From Lodderomyces elongisporus (lineage: Eukaryota > Ascomycota > Pichiomycetes > Serinales > Debaryomycetaceae), in contig NC_083679.1 in the NCBI RefSeq assembly GCF_030384665.1, positions 992,001 to 1,056,000 on the forward strand: DNA of 64,000 nt. The letters are read 5' to 3'. The position numbers were made by a program, and so were the translations under genes. Within the stretch, counting starts at the first letter, position 1. Each line of letters begins with the position of its first letter. Under the pieces are notes generated by a model. That model was not told the origin of the DNA, did not search any database, and was given only the letters and a program-made list of their open reading frames with translations. Shown piece by piece: positions 11,421-20,153 of this stretch.

Positions 11421-12230
11421 TCACCTATACCTTCCATACATCCTTCTCACAGTTTTTGGAAGAAACATAATGTTCTCGCTTGGACAGTTTGAGCTTGACA
11501 ACGTATCAATTGGAATGAATTTATTTTGCAACAATGAACCTTGAATATGGTGGAAATACCACACTTCGCTTATTGCATTATTTGAGTCGCATCTAAAGTA
11601 AACTTGTTGACCGAAGTTTGAGCTAAGTGCATCTTGAATTTGTGCTTTAGTGTAACGTATGAATTTTGATGGCGTTATATCAGCAGCAGCAAGCCATTTA
11701 TATGTGGGCAATCTCATATACAAATTGTACGAGATGGTTAGATAGTCATAAAAATTTTTGTTATCTTCAAATTCTGGATAGCAGTTTGCTGCAATTGTAT
11801 TGATACAGGTTCCGTGCTTGTTCCATTCGTGGGCCCATAATGATTGGTCAGTTCCACGTACATTTCTCCATACATTTTTTAAGTTGTTGTAGAACGTTTC
11901 ATTGTGAAATTGAAGGACTAAGATATTCCTAATATAATTTGCATCGTTGGGAATCATACTGGAGTAGCCACAATACTCTTTGTGTGATCCATCGCATAAA
12001 TCCGACCACAACCCATGCAAGGTGAACAAGTTTGGAGGACCATCTGATGGTGAGTAATTCCAAAATTGTGTTTGCACGAGGACACCGCCTGGTGACTCGA
12101 AACAGCACGAGGGCTCTCGATCTGAAGAGGAGCATGAAACATTAGCATCTAAAGGACAACTACTAGAAAAAACGGATCCCGCACTGGCTTGGACTAAGAT
12201 GTAGGCAGCAATAATGAGAAGAAATTGCAT
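11421..12230 (-). CDS. RNY1: Secreted/vacuolar ribonuclease T2
   Basis: RNase T2 endonuclease that cleaves RNA through 2',3'-cyclic phosphates; in yeast Rny1 is vacuolar or secreted and can cut tRNA after stress. The 269-residue protein has a signal peptide (about 1-18). It has both active-site blocks, FTLHGLW (His72) and HEWNKHGTC (Glu135, His139), and many paired Cys. It ends soon after the catalytic domain, so the C-terminal extension that makes S. cerevisiae Rny1 about 430 residues long is absent. CTG-clade yeasts are known to have more than one T2-like gene, and this may be the short form. The start is divergent from PPN2 across 1.24 kb. Catalytic activity is well supported; location (secreted or vacuolar) is inference. 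Confidence 0.9.
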   Translation of the reverse strand: MQFLLIIAAYILVQASAGSVFSSSCPLDANVSCSSSDREPSCCFESPGGVLVQTQFWNYSPSDGPPNLFTLHGLWSDLCDGSHKEYCGYSSMIPNDANYIRNILVLQFHNETFYNNLKNVWRNVRGTDQSLWAHEWNKHGTCINTIAANCYPEFEDNKNFYDYLTISYNLYMRLPTYKWLAAADITPSKFIRYTKAQIQDALSSNFGQQVYFRCDSNNAISEVWYFHHIQGSLLQNKFIPIDTLSSSNCPSENIMFLPKTVRRMYGRYR

Positions 12231-13468
12231 AATACAGTTTTCAGTTTTTTGGAATGTCTTGCTTACAAAATTAATCTGATTGAACTAAGTCTATCTATTT
12301 TAGCTAATCGATTTTGGATTGCTGAGAATGGTAACAAAAAGTGAGCCAAAATGCCCAACATAAGGATGGATTTATCCCAATTAAATACCTATTCATTCTC
12401 CTTCATGACAAGGGAGTAAAAAAAAAAAAAAAGAAATAGATTAAAAGGAGCTACTTCACTTTGATGTCTATGCCCCTTGGTGAGCGTTAACAATACTAAA
12501 TGAAATAATCTACTATATCCTTCCACTTATTGTTCATTTGTAATCCTTTACCTTTTTAACTGTCAGGTTTAGGGAATTTGTAGTTAGTTTCACATACGTG
12601 AGATTTACCATAAGGACCAGGGGATATTAATCCTTTACTCCTTGTATTAATTAAGATATTTGAAAAAATTATGATATTGAACCAGTGCTATAATGCTTAA
12701 TAAAATAAAACCTACTTCAATTAAAATTTAAGGGATTGTTGAGTAAAAAGTCCGTTAAGGAGGCATTTGAACAATCCTTGATCTAGACCTAAAAGATAGA
12801 GTAGATACTCTTATAAAGTAATTAAAGCCACCTTTATCGATTCTAGTACAACTGTCGCTCTTCTTTTCTAACAATTCAAAAAGTTTAAATTTCTTTCAAA
12901 AGTAAAGTGACACGAATTGAATTGAGGCCGTCCACTCAAGAACCGTAATTTCCCTATTGTTAAATAAAAATTTACTCTTTATCCCTTGTTGTTAATCTTA
13001 TTTCCTAAGTTTTTGTTTTTTGCAAAAAAATTTACACTTGAGTTAAATTCGTTGTATAGTTTATAATAGTACAACACTTGGTACTACAGCTAAATTTGAA
13101 AGTTTCAGCTAAACACGTGCATAGATGTTTTACCTGTAGTTGCGAATGTCAAAAGTAGAAGTTGCAATCACAAAACCGGTTAGGTATTTTATAGACAATA
13201 ATCCGTTTCACGACATTTAAATTTTTGATGTCGCAACATAAAGATTCCATTTTCTTTTTTATTTTTTTATTTTTTTGGTGTCTTGGGAATATATAATATG
13301 ATGTTACATTCCCACGTGCGCATCACCTGACTTTTCCTCAATATCCGATATTACTTATCATTATTTCATCTCCTTCTATCAAAGTCTATGGCAAGATGGG
13401 CTCAGCTTGAATTAAGCTTAATTTAGCTTATGTTAGTTTGGTAAATTATACATATCAACAAGTTCATA
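12231..13468. other. Divergent promoter region of RNY1 and PPN2
   Basis: This 1.24-kb divergent spacer has less poly-T than its neighbours. It contains two CACGTG cores, 13114-13119 and 13313-13318. The second sits in CCCACGTGCG, whose reverse strand reads GCACGTGGG, the high-affinity Pho4 form. No gene, tRNA or LTR with target duplication was found; a TGTTGAG...TAACA pair (12737-12873) lacks flanking duplications. Confidence 0.6.
13313..13318 (-). promoter_or_regulatory. Pho4-type CACGTG site in PPN2 promoter
   Basis: CACGTG within CCCACGTGCG; read on the minus strand it is GCACGTGGG, the strong Pho4 consensus. It lies about 150 bp upstream of the PPN2 ATG. A second CACGTG at 13114-13119 is followed by GC. 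PPN2 degrades polyphosphate, so phosphate-dependent control is plausible, but this is inference from the motif only; Cbf1 can bind the same core. Confidence 0.45.
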
Positions 13469-14527
13469 ATGAGCGAGTCAACACCACTAATACAGTCACA
13501 GTACAGTTACAAGAATGACGATGAAGAAGAAGCAGCAGCAGCACCACCAGCAGCAGCAGCAGCGGCAAGAGGAGGCAGACTTGGAAGCAGAGTAAGACCA
13601 AGCATGAGCTGGGTAAACAAAGCATTATTCACAATTACAGGACTAATACTTTTCTGTGCCTTTTTATATCTACCTTACTACTTTACGCCTAAAGCAATTT
13701 CTCTTTCCAAAATTGCAAACGTACAAACTTTGTACACTGAATTCGATGACCCATTCAAGAGATTGATCTTTGTTGGTGATATTCACGGTAACTATATGGA
13801 GTTTACGAAACTTCTCCACAAGGTCAAATACAATTCGGAACTGGACAAGTTAGTTGTGCTTGGCGACTTTGTCACAAAGGGTCCAGACTCTATAAAGACC
13901 TTGGACTACCTTGTGAAGCACAATGTTCAATGTATCATGGGAAACCATGAGTTTGAGACATTGAAATTTTACACTCAGTTTCATCATTTAGATGCTCCGA
14001 CTTTTTCAAATACAGATTCCGCCAATAAATATAAATTTTTGCCAGCATCAATAACTCAAGACATCACATTTAATGATGACTTTAGACTTGCCAAGAAACT
14101 CCAACCAGAACATGTAAAGTATATCAACTCGTGTCCCGTTATTCTTCATTTTCCTAAATTAGAAATAGTCGCCGTACATGGTGGTCTTCGACCGGACCTT
14201 ACTCTTGCAGAACAAGACCCTCTCGACAATTTGGACATGAGAGCATTAATTGGTCCCTTTTTTAACGAGACAACGGATGATCCTCACACCCCCAACTCTG
14301 TGAGATGGTATAAACTTTATAACAAAGCCGATGGAGCAGTTCCTGCAAACAATATAGTCTACTACGGACATGACGCGGGCAAAGGGTTAAATTTGAGAAA
14401 GTTTACCAAGGGGTTGGATTCTGGATGCAATAAAGGTAAGAAATTGAGTGCCATGATTGTCACAGGTGAAAAGAGAAAGAATGGCAAAATAGAGTTAGTG
14501 GAGGAGCTTGTACAAGTGCAATGTTGA
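13469..14527 (+). CDS. PPN2: Vacuolar endopolyphosphatase, Ppn2 type
   Basis: Calcineurin-like metallophosphoesterase related to S. cerevisiae Ppn2 (YNL217W), which cuts inorganic polyphosphate in the vacuole. The 352-residue protein has a cytosolic N-terminus starting MSESTPLIQS (an acidic plus di-leucine-like sorting signal is possible), then an Ala-rich segment, a single TM at about 51-71, and the enzyme domain on the luminal side. Metal-binding blocks are present in order: GDIHG (Asp104, His106), LGDFVTKGP (Asp133), GNHE (Asn159, His160), and later AVHGG and YYGHDA. All key residues are intact. The gene converges on PNC1. Confidence in the phosphoesterase family is very high and in the Ppn2 assignment good, because of the single N-terminal TM and the size. 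Confidence 0.87.
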   Translation: MSESTPLIQSQYSYKNDDEEEAAAAPPAAAAAARGGRLGSRVRPSMSWVNKALFTITGLILFCAFLYLPYYFTPKAISLSKIANVQTLYTEFDDPFKRLIFVGDIHGNYMEFTKLLHKVKYNSELDKLVVLGDFVTKGPDSIKTLDYLVKHNVQCIMGNHEFETLKFYTQFHHLDAPTFSNTDSANKYKFLPASITQDITFNDDFRLAKKLQPEHVKYINSCPVILHFPKLEIVAVHGGLRPDLTLAEQDPLDNLDMRALIGPFFNETTDDPHTPNSVRWYKLYNKADGAVPANNIVYYGHDAGKGLNLRKFTKGLDSGCNKGKKLSAMIVTGEKRKNGKIELVEELVQVQC

Positions 14528-14849
14528 TTGTCAGATGAAAGAAAAAATATTTTTTTTTTCAACCCGTTTGTAACAATTTTGTATGAATTGAATAGAATAT
14601 CAAGAATAAATAATGAATAGCTATAGAGACAAGTTGTACAGAATAAAGATTTCGTTTAACAAAAATGGTCATTATCGTAAAGACTAGAGATTGCTGAACA
14701 TTTTGCCGTTAATCAAATCGCTCTTATGTTAGCTATGTTATCGGTCATAACAATCATAGTATGAAGTTTTTTTTATTTCAATTGGTTTTTTTCTTTTTCT
14801 TTTCTTTTTCTTTTTCTTTTTCTTTTCTTTTATATATTTCATTTTTTTT
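14528..14849. other. Convergent 3' spacer PPN2/PNC1
   Basis: 3'-3' spacer with long T/CTTTT tracts (about 14765-14850). It probably holds both polyadenylation regions. Nothing else seen. Confidence 0.6.
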
Positions 14850-15509
14850 TTACAACACCTCTAATATAGAATCAACAACTGTTACTCCATTCTTTTTATA
14901 CATAGTGGTTGTCCTCTCATCATTCTCCTCAGAAACGCTTCGACATAAGCTTTTAACAACAAATGTCTTGAACTTTTGATGAGCACAGTCAATTGCAGAG
15001 TTGAGGACGCAGTAATCATATGCCAATCCAACAAAAGTTACCTCCTTGATCTGGTTGTCTTTTAGCAAACCTTCGATTTCAGTATGGTGGATCCCCCATG
15101 TATCTTGGAAACAAGAGTAATATTCTCTATCCTGAAGATATCCCTTTTTGATGATAGACTTTTTGTTTGTCGGCAATTTATCAAAAGCCTCTGCAAATGA
15201 TGGAGCAAGCCTAGAGCCATGAGTATTCTGGATACAATGGTCGGGCCATACAAATTGCTTCTTAGCCTCTCCGGTTTCTGGATGATGGAACTCTAATTCT
15301 GTGAATGGTTCAACACCATGCTGTGAGGCAAATGAGGTATGATTTGCGGGATGCCAATCCAACGTTGCAATATACAAGTCAAACGTTTTCTCATGTAAAA
15401 TGTCTATGATGTGACTGATTATCTCCCTGCTTCTCTTTATTTTCAACGAACCTGCTGGTTCAAGAAAATCTTCTTGAAGATCCACAACTACTAAGGCTTT
15501 CTTTGTCAT
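14850..15509 (-). CDS. PNC1: Nicotinamidase
   Basis: Cysteine hydrolase that deamidates nicotinamide to nicotinic acid in the NAD salvage pathway, and so relieves nicotinamide inhibition of sirtuins. The 219-residue protein matches the family length. The isochorismatase-fold catalytic triad is visible as Asp10 (VVVDLQEDF), Lys122 (KKGYLQDREYY) and Cys167 (GLAYDYC). The metal ligands are Asp51 and His53 (LDWHPANH) and His91 (WPDHC). Lys122 and Cys167 have the same numbers as in S. cerevisiae Pnc1. The start is the first ATG (15509). It is convergent with PPN2, and the upstream region is a 0.7-kb promoter. The identification is essentially certain. Confidence 0.95.
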   Translation of the reverse strand: MTKKALVVVDLQEDFLEPAGSLKIKRSREIISHIIDILHEKTFDLYIATLDWHPANHTSFASQHGVEPFTELEFHHPETGEAKKQFVWPDHCIQNTHGSRLAPSFAEAFDKLPTNKKSIIKKGYLQDREYYSCFQDTWGIHHTEIEGLLKDNQIKEVTFVGLAYDYCVLNSAIDCAHQKFKTFVVKSLCRSVSEENDERTTTMYKKNGVTVVDSILEVL

Positions 15510-16200
15510 TGACGTCGGAAAAAAAAAGTTATCAAAAGAACAAGTGGATTGGATATGTGGTTTGTCAAAAAAAAGATATCTTCACTGTATCTCTGCACCC
15601 TATTTGAATCAAGTTGAAGTTAAAGTTGAAATTAAGGTTGAAAGATTCAGATTAACATTTACGTTCGTGGGGTATATGGAAACTTGAAAAAGAAAGGGAA
15701 AAAAAAAGTGGCAAAATCATTCGGGAATGAAAATTGGAAATTCTATTTAGCTAATGTCATGGACCTTTATGTAGGATGATTTCCTTGAGAACGAATGTCA
15801 ATTCGTAGCCTTATCTCAAAACGCACATGATCTTCAGGAGACAGACAAAGGAACATTGAGATTTCTTGCTCCAAATTTTACACAAAAAAAGAAAATATAC
15901 AACTAAGCTCATCACGTGTAGTATACCACCGGTATCACATTATATTTTAAAGCTCGAAACATGTAGTAGCTGGTATTGCTTAAATTACCAAAAGACGTAT
16001 GTGTTGTACTCATCACATAAAAAACAGATTACAGTTTCGTTGTATATATTCACACAATTTTAGCTCATAAATTTTAAAAATGTGTGTGTTTTTTTTTTCT
16101 TGTAGTGTATACTACATTTAAACCCAACTTCTATACTATAACATTCAATTCATCGATGCTACTTCTTCTTTTTCTTCTTCTTTTTTTATTATTTTAGCCA
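15510..16200. other. Spacer between PNC1 and ISY1
   Basis: It contains the PNC1 promoter and the ISY1 3' region. There is a TCACGTG at 15913-15919 and T-rich tracts near 16088-16200. Short frames in it have no ATG or family match. Confidence 0.55.
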
Positions 16201-16830
16201 CTATAAACCTAATCTTTTCATCAACTGCTCTCTCTTTTTATCAACTAACCATTTCTTCACTTGCTCATTTGTGGGCAAGTCCAGTAAACTAAAATGTGGT
16301 TTTGTTCGGGCTATGGCCAATTCTTTGCTTCTATTTTGCTCATATTCCAAAAGCTCTTTAGTCTCCATCTTACCGTAGTATTGATCATCTAACCTTTTCC
16401 TTCTCGAAGTCATAATGGACAACTCTTGTTTCAGTGGTTTTCCCTTTAGTCGTTGTTCCACTTTGGTAGTGTTTGTTGTTGTATTTAAGTCGACATTCTT
16501 TTCATCTACCAATAGTTTTGCTCTTCCAAAGTACCAGATTCCTTCACTGCAAAGACCCGTGCTTGTGATATCTTTCGAGCGAAGGTAATCATTGCCTCCA
16601 AGCTCTTTTATTCTATACTCCCAAGTTCTCTTATCTTTGATGAGTTTGTTCAAGTCGTCGTTTAATTCCTGAATCCGTAAATTGTTGACGCTAGGGTCAT
16701 TGATTTCTGTTAACTTGCTTGAGATTTCACCTAGTACTATACTTCGCCATTTTTCGGCCTGTGGTAGAGATTTCACCCTTTGCACATTTCGTGGTCGTAG
16801 CTGTGGATTTGTTTCAAGTTGTTCAGACAT
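16201..16830 (-). CDS. ISY1: Pre-mRNA splicing factor Isy1
   Basis: Isy1 is a component of the NineTeen complex and the catalytic spliceosome. The 209-residue protein (start MSEQLETN) keeps the central family block RPRNVQRVKSLPQAEKWR, the EISSKL...NDPSV...ELNDDLNKLI helices, WEYRIKELGGNDY, and the YFGRAKLL motif. What is missing is the usual N-terminus of about 15-20 residues (M-x-R-N-x-x-K-A...), which lies at the spliceosome core in the family. The frame stays open for five codons upstream of the ATG (LKHNQ, beginning with a TTG). It then meets a good 3' splice acceptor (TTTTCTTCACAG ending at 16847), so an upstream exon is possible. I found no matching exon or consensus branch point up to the LTR, which starts 188 bp upstream. 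Confidence 0.85.
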   Translation of the reverse strand: MSEQLETNPQLRPRNVQRVKSLPQAEKWRSIVLGEISSKLTEINDPSVNNLRIQELNDDLNKLIKDKRTWEYRIKELGGNDYLRSKDITSTGLCSEGIWYFGRAKLLVDEKNVDLNTTTNTTKVEQRLKGKPLKQELSIMTSRRKRLDDQYYGKMETKELLEYEQNRSKELAIARTKPHFSLLDLPTNEQVKKWLVDKKREQLMKRLGL

Positions 16831-17018
16831 TTGATTGTGTTTCAAACTGTGAAGAAAAGATGTGTAACGTGTATTGTTTAGGTAAATTTGTATGTATATG
16901 GTTTTAGGAGAAATCGGAGCTAAGTTAAAATTATATCAATTGATGTATATCAGGTCAATTCTCTAGCAACACAATTTTGAAAAAGTCGCGGTTGTTTTAT
17001 AAACATATATATACATAT
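16831..17018. promoter_or_regulatory. ISY1: ISY1 upstream region between gene and LTR
   Basis: On the minus strand this 188-bp stretch carries TATA-like sequence (TATATATATG, TTTATAAAAC) about 165-180 bp from the ISY1 ATG and a pyrimidine tract ending CACAG at 16847. It is all that separates ISY1 from the solo LTR. Confidence 0.45.
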
Positions 17019-17470
17019 TGTCAGACTTTAGTAGTGTTCGGTATGCTTAAAGCCTGAACAGTAATAGTGATATTACTGGGTTTTGTGTGTGAACTAAAGA
17101 TATAACATTAGAAAGTTAATATACTAAGAGTTAGTTGATCTAAAGCTATCTACTCTAAAGTTAGTTAAGAAAGATATAAAGGGGTTATTTGTAGAGGAGA
17201 CATGAGGGCATATTTATACTGTTTTGCTAAGCTCAAGTCTTTGGGTAATTGAGTATAGTGGCTACTGTCAATTACTTGTAGACAGGACTCTATTCATGTT
17301 GTTTCAGGTTGAGTTATAATACGAGGTTGCATTGTAGTTAAGGAGGTAGAGGTTTAGCTAATACCCTACACAACCTTAATGGGTGCAACCGGTCGTGTAT
17401 AATAGCCTATGTGAAACAGTTAGGTGAAACAATCAGATGAAACAGTCATTTAGGTAGTCCGGTTCTGACA
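17019..17470 (-). mobile_element. Solo LTR of a retrotransposon
   Basis: The 452-bp element begins TGTCAGA and ends TCTGACA, a perfect 7-bp terminal inverted repeat with the TG...CA ends typical of LTRs. It is flanked on both sides by the same 5 bases, CATAT (17014-17018 and 17471-17475), the usual Ty-type target duplication. No internal retrotransposon sequence is present, so it is a solo LTR left by LTR-LTR recombination. Base composition differs from nearby poly-T-rich spacers. Minus orientation is preferred because a TATAAATA (plus 17211-17218) and three TGAAACA motifs then fall in the 5' half, where U3 control elements lie. That orientation also points its promoter toward ISY1. The family cannot be named from this sequence. 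Confidence 0.88.
17411..17449 (+). promoter_or_regulatory. Three tandem TGAAACA (Ste12-type) motifs in the LTR
   Basis: Three 13-bp direct repeats each contain TGAAACA (17412-17418, 17425-17431, 17438-17444); the third is a full ATGAAACA. This is the core of the pheromone response element bound by Ste12 (Cph1 in Candida). S. cerevisiae Ty LTRs are known to use such sites. Regular 13-bp spacing argues against chance; function is inferred. Confidence 0.6.
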
Positions 17471-17715
17471 CATATATATTTCTTTTTTGCAATCTATCAT
17501 TTTAGCATATTCTTCAATCTATCAAATTCTCCAACTTTGCAGCTTACATAGTATTATTCTACTGCACCCTTTACTCCAGGTTCTTTTGACATAGTTTCTA
17601 CATTATAAATCTATTCTACAAAATTTATAAATGATGAATAGAGAAATAGAAAAAAGAATTTTTTGGCAAAAAAAAAAAAAAAAGAAACATGATATCAGAT
17701 TCGTCTTTTTTATAA
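17471..17715. other. Spacer between LTR and ENP2 3' end
   Basis: AT-rich 245-bp spacer with a poly-A run at about 17668-17683, probably the ENP2 polyadenylation region. No ISY1-like first exon was found in it on the minus strand. Confidence 0.5.
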
Positions 17716-19767
17716 TTACATACCCCTGAATTGGTTTCTAGAAGCAATTCTTCTACCATCAAATCTCTGTTTCGTCCTTCCTTTATCACCACTTTCGTCA
17801 GTTTTAACAGGCTTGAACTTCTTCTTCGATGAAGAAGGCGTGAATGTAAGCTCTGCTTCACCACGCGCATGTCTCTGTAGTCTTCCCTTGACGTCGGCTG
17901 ACTTTGGCTTAACAATCTTTTTCACTTGCGATGCAAATGATTCTGATGCTGCTTTGGATTTAGGATCTTTCTTCTCTACCTTCTGCATTATATTTTGGAA
18001 TCGAGCTTCTTCCTCCCTCTTTTTACGAAGTTTCTCGCGCACTTTTTCAGCCTGTCTTCTTGCTGCCTCATCCTCTTCCTCCTCGTCATCATCCTCGTCA
18101 TCATCGTCGCTTTCACTATCCGATCCTGACAGCGCATCTCCATTTCCTCCATTACCATTTGCTCTCTCTTCGTCTGATTCTTCAGCAGCAGTTAATCCTC
18201 GCGAGGATGCTGATGCTGTGGTTGTAATATCCTTACCCTCACGTGAAACAGGGTTTAATTGACGGTAATCGTGCGAGGTTTCATCCACCGCAAAATCTGG
18301 ATTTTCAAACACTTCCTTGAATCTATCATCATTGATAACTGATTCTGCCATATCACCACCAATTTTGTCTTGCAATTTGGTAGCCAAATCCTTATTGACT
18401 TTAATCTTGGTATTCTTAATGGCATTAGATGTTCTAATACGCGACTCTCTTTCTTGTTCAATTTTCTTTCTGATATCACGTTCTCTTTGGTCTCGTAAGG
18501 AGTTGGGGTTGGCAATAAGATTAACTTTTTCGTACAACTCTGTGTCAATAAAGTAACCATGCATATACGAACGAAGCACTTTGGAGCCAATAAGATGAGT
18601 TAAATTGAGTTTTCTGACATCATCCTTCGTGATGAACCTATAATTAGAATAAATAGTGTCCGATGGCTTCTCTTCCAATTCTTCAGTGACATTATCCAAG
18701 AAGGAACACCATGAAGGTGCAGGACCCAAGTTTGGAATATAGTAGGTGTGCATCGGCATACCTTCGTTCGCCATAAAGAACATACCCGAGTTTGCAACGT
18801 GGCACACATCATTGATATCAACGGTGGGCTCCATCGAAGCAAATGGCTTGCCAGAGTTTCTATCCCATATTTTAGCAATACGCTTATCGCTTGTGAGAAT
18901 GGTATCTGGTTTTAATGAGTTTTCTAACCATTCAATGTTCTTAATGGCAAACCCATATCCTTGATCCTTAACAATAGATGGTTGGTTGGTACGCAAATCG
19001 TACAACAAGGTTTTACCATCAGATGTACCACATGCAAAATTCAAACCATCTTGTCTAAAACTTACCGTGGTCACTTCTATATCAGGCTCGCCGAGTTGTT
19101 CATCGATCCATAATTTACCCACTCTAGATTTGGAACGTGGATCCCAAAACTCAACGGTACCATCTTCCAACCCTGCAGATATAAGTCCATGCACTTTATT
19201 CACAGTGACCGAGTTCACTCCTCTTTCAGTCTCCAAGTGGAGTGGGTTCAAAAACCTTCCTTGTTCTAAATTCAATCGATACAATTCATTCCCCAGGGCA
19301 CCGACTAATAAATCACAGTTGACCTCATTGTAGCACAAACTTCTTCCAAATTTAGGGATCCTGGTCTTGTAATATATCCCCCCTTTTGTTTGAAATTCGA
19401 TACTTCTATCCACTTGTAAATGGACTGACTTAGTCCAATCCTGACTCAATATCACAAAGTCAACGTTTTCACAATCAGTATGACGTTCAAACTTTAATGA
19501 CAAATTGGCAAAGTCGTAAACGTGTATTTGTGGCTTATAAGTACCCGTGGCCATACAGTATTGGCCATCTGGACTGACCTTGATCTTGTTGGAAGCTTCA
19601 CTAAACTCGAAATCTTGAATAAGCTCTATACGGTTGGAGTAATCGATATCCTGTTTCAATGCCTTCTTACGCTTTTTGGCAATCCAATCGGGCAAAGATC
19701 GCGAGACATTTGACCCTGAGACTTGGTATATGGAAACGTCACCAGCTGAAGTTGATTTAAGAACCAT
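17716..19767 (-). CDS. ENP2: Enp2/NOL10 ribosome biogenesis WD protein
   Basis: Nucleolar SSU-processome protein needed for early 18S rRNA processing (human NOL10). The start is ATG 19767 (MVLKSTSAGDVSIYQVSG), which matches the family. The frame is open for 94 more codons upstream, but that stretch is a translated Phe/Ser polypurine tract and is not protein-like. The 683-residue product has a WD40-type propeller (about 45-390), a NUC153 motif (DDRFKEVFENPDFAVDE, about 465-485), an acidic DDDDEDDDEEEE stretch (about 555-570), and a Lys/Arg-rich tail ending NQFRGM. The stop overlaps a chance GTATGT, but the ending looks complete, so no intron is proposed. The next gene upstream on the same strand is an unknown 519-residue protein. 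Confidence 0.95.
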   Translation of the reverse strand: MVLKSTSAGDVSIYQVSGSNVSRSLPDWIAKKRKKALKQDIDYSNRIELIQDFEFSEASNKIKVSPDGQYCMATGTYKPQIHVYDFANLSLKFERHTDCENVDFVILSQDWTKSVHLQVDRSIEFQTKGGIYYKTRIPKFGRSLCYNEVNCDLLVGALGNELYRLNLEQGRFLNPLHLETERGVNSVTVNKVHGLISAGLEDGTVEFWDPRSKSRVGKLWIDEQLGEPDIEVTTVSFRQDGLNFACGTSDGKTLLYDLRTNQPSIVKDQGYGFAIKNIEWLENSLKPDTILTSDKRIAKIWDRNSGKPFASMEPTVDINDVCHVANSGMFFMANEGMPMHTYYIPNLGPAPSWCSFLDNVTEELEEKPSDTIYSNYRFITKDDVRKLNLTHLIGSKVLRSYMHGYFIDTELYEKVNLIANPNSLRDQRERDIRKKIEQERESRIRTSNAIKNTKIKVNKDLATKLQDKIGGDMAESVINDDRFKEVFENPDFAVDETSHDYRQLNPVSREGKDITTTASASSRGLTAAEESDEERANGNGGNGDALSGSDSESDDDDEDDDEEEEDEAARRQAEKVREKLRKKREEEARFQNIMQKVEKKDPKSKAASESFASQVKKIVKPKSADVKGRLQRHARGEAELTFTPSSSKKKFKPVKTDESGDKGRTKQRFDGRRIASRNQFRGM

Positions 19768-20153
19768 CTTGTGAGAATTTATGTAGATGGAATGTGGATG
19801 TAGATGTGGATATGAAAATGGGTATGAATGTGGTAGTGGTTGTGATTGATGTGAAGTTTTACCGATAAAGTAAGTAGATGGAAACGATGAGAGAAGACTT
19901 TGAAGAGATGAGAACGAAAAGTGTACAAAGATGAGAAAGAGAAAGAGAGTAAAAAGAGAAAAAGAGAGAAAAAGAGAAAGAGAGAAAAAAGAAGGAAAGA
20001 AGGATGAAAGCATGTGTGCGAATATTGCTGTCTGTGTGTGTGTGCGCACGAAGGTTTTGAAGCGCGCTTGGTATAGAAAAAGATAGTCAAATTCATATTG
20101 TGCTTCAAGTTTAGATTCTAATTTCGATTCTAATTTCGATTCTAGTTCAAATT
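19768..20153. other. ENP2 promoter
   Basis: 386 bp, with a polypurine stretch (about 19900-20010, GAGAAA-type units), a CGATGAG PAC-like motif near 19884, and two to three copies of TTCGATTCTA near 20118-20145. PAC-like sites are common at ribosome-biogenesis genes. No gene seen. Confidence 0.5.

Noticed and set aside
12737..12873. Possible LTR fragment (TGTTGAG...TAACA)
   Set aside because: Flanks (GGGAT and ATTCA) do not form a target duplication and the ends do not pair well.
17711..17722. GTATGT overlapping the ENP2 stop codon, as in TIM9
   Set aside because: The ENP2 end NQFRGM looks complete for the family, and no branch site plus short exon was seen downstream.
19768..20049. 94-codon N-terminal extension of ENP2
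   Set aside because: It encodes only Phe/Ser/Leu from a polypurine promoter tract; the family start is at 19767.
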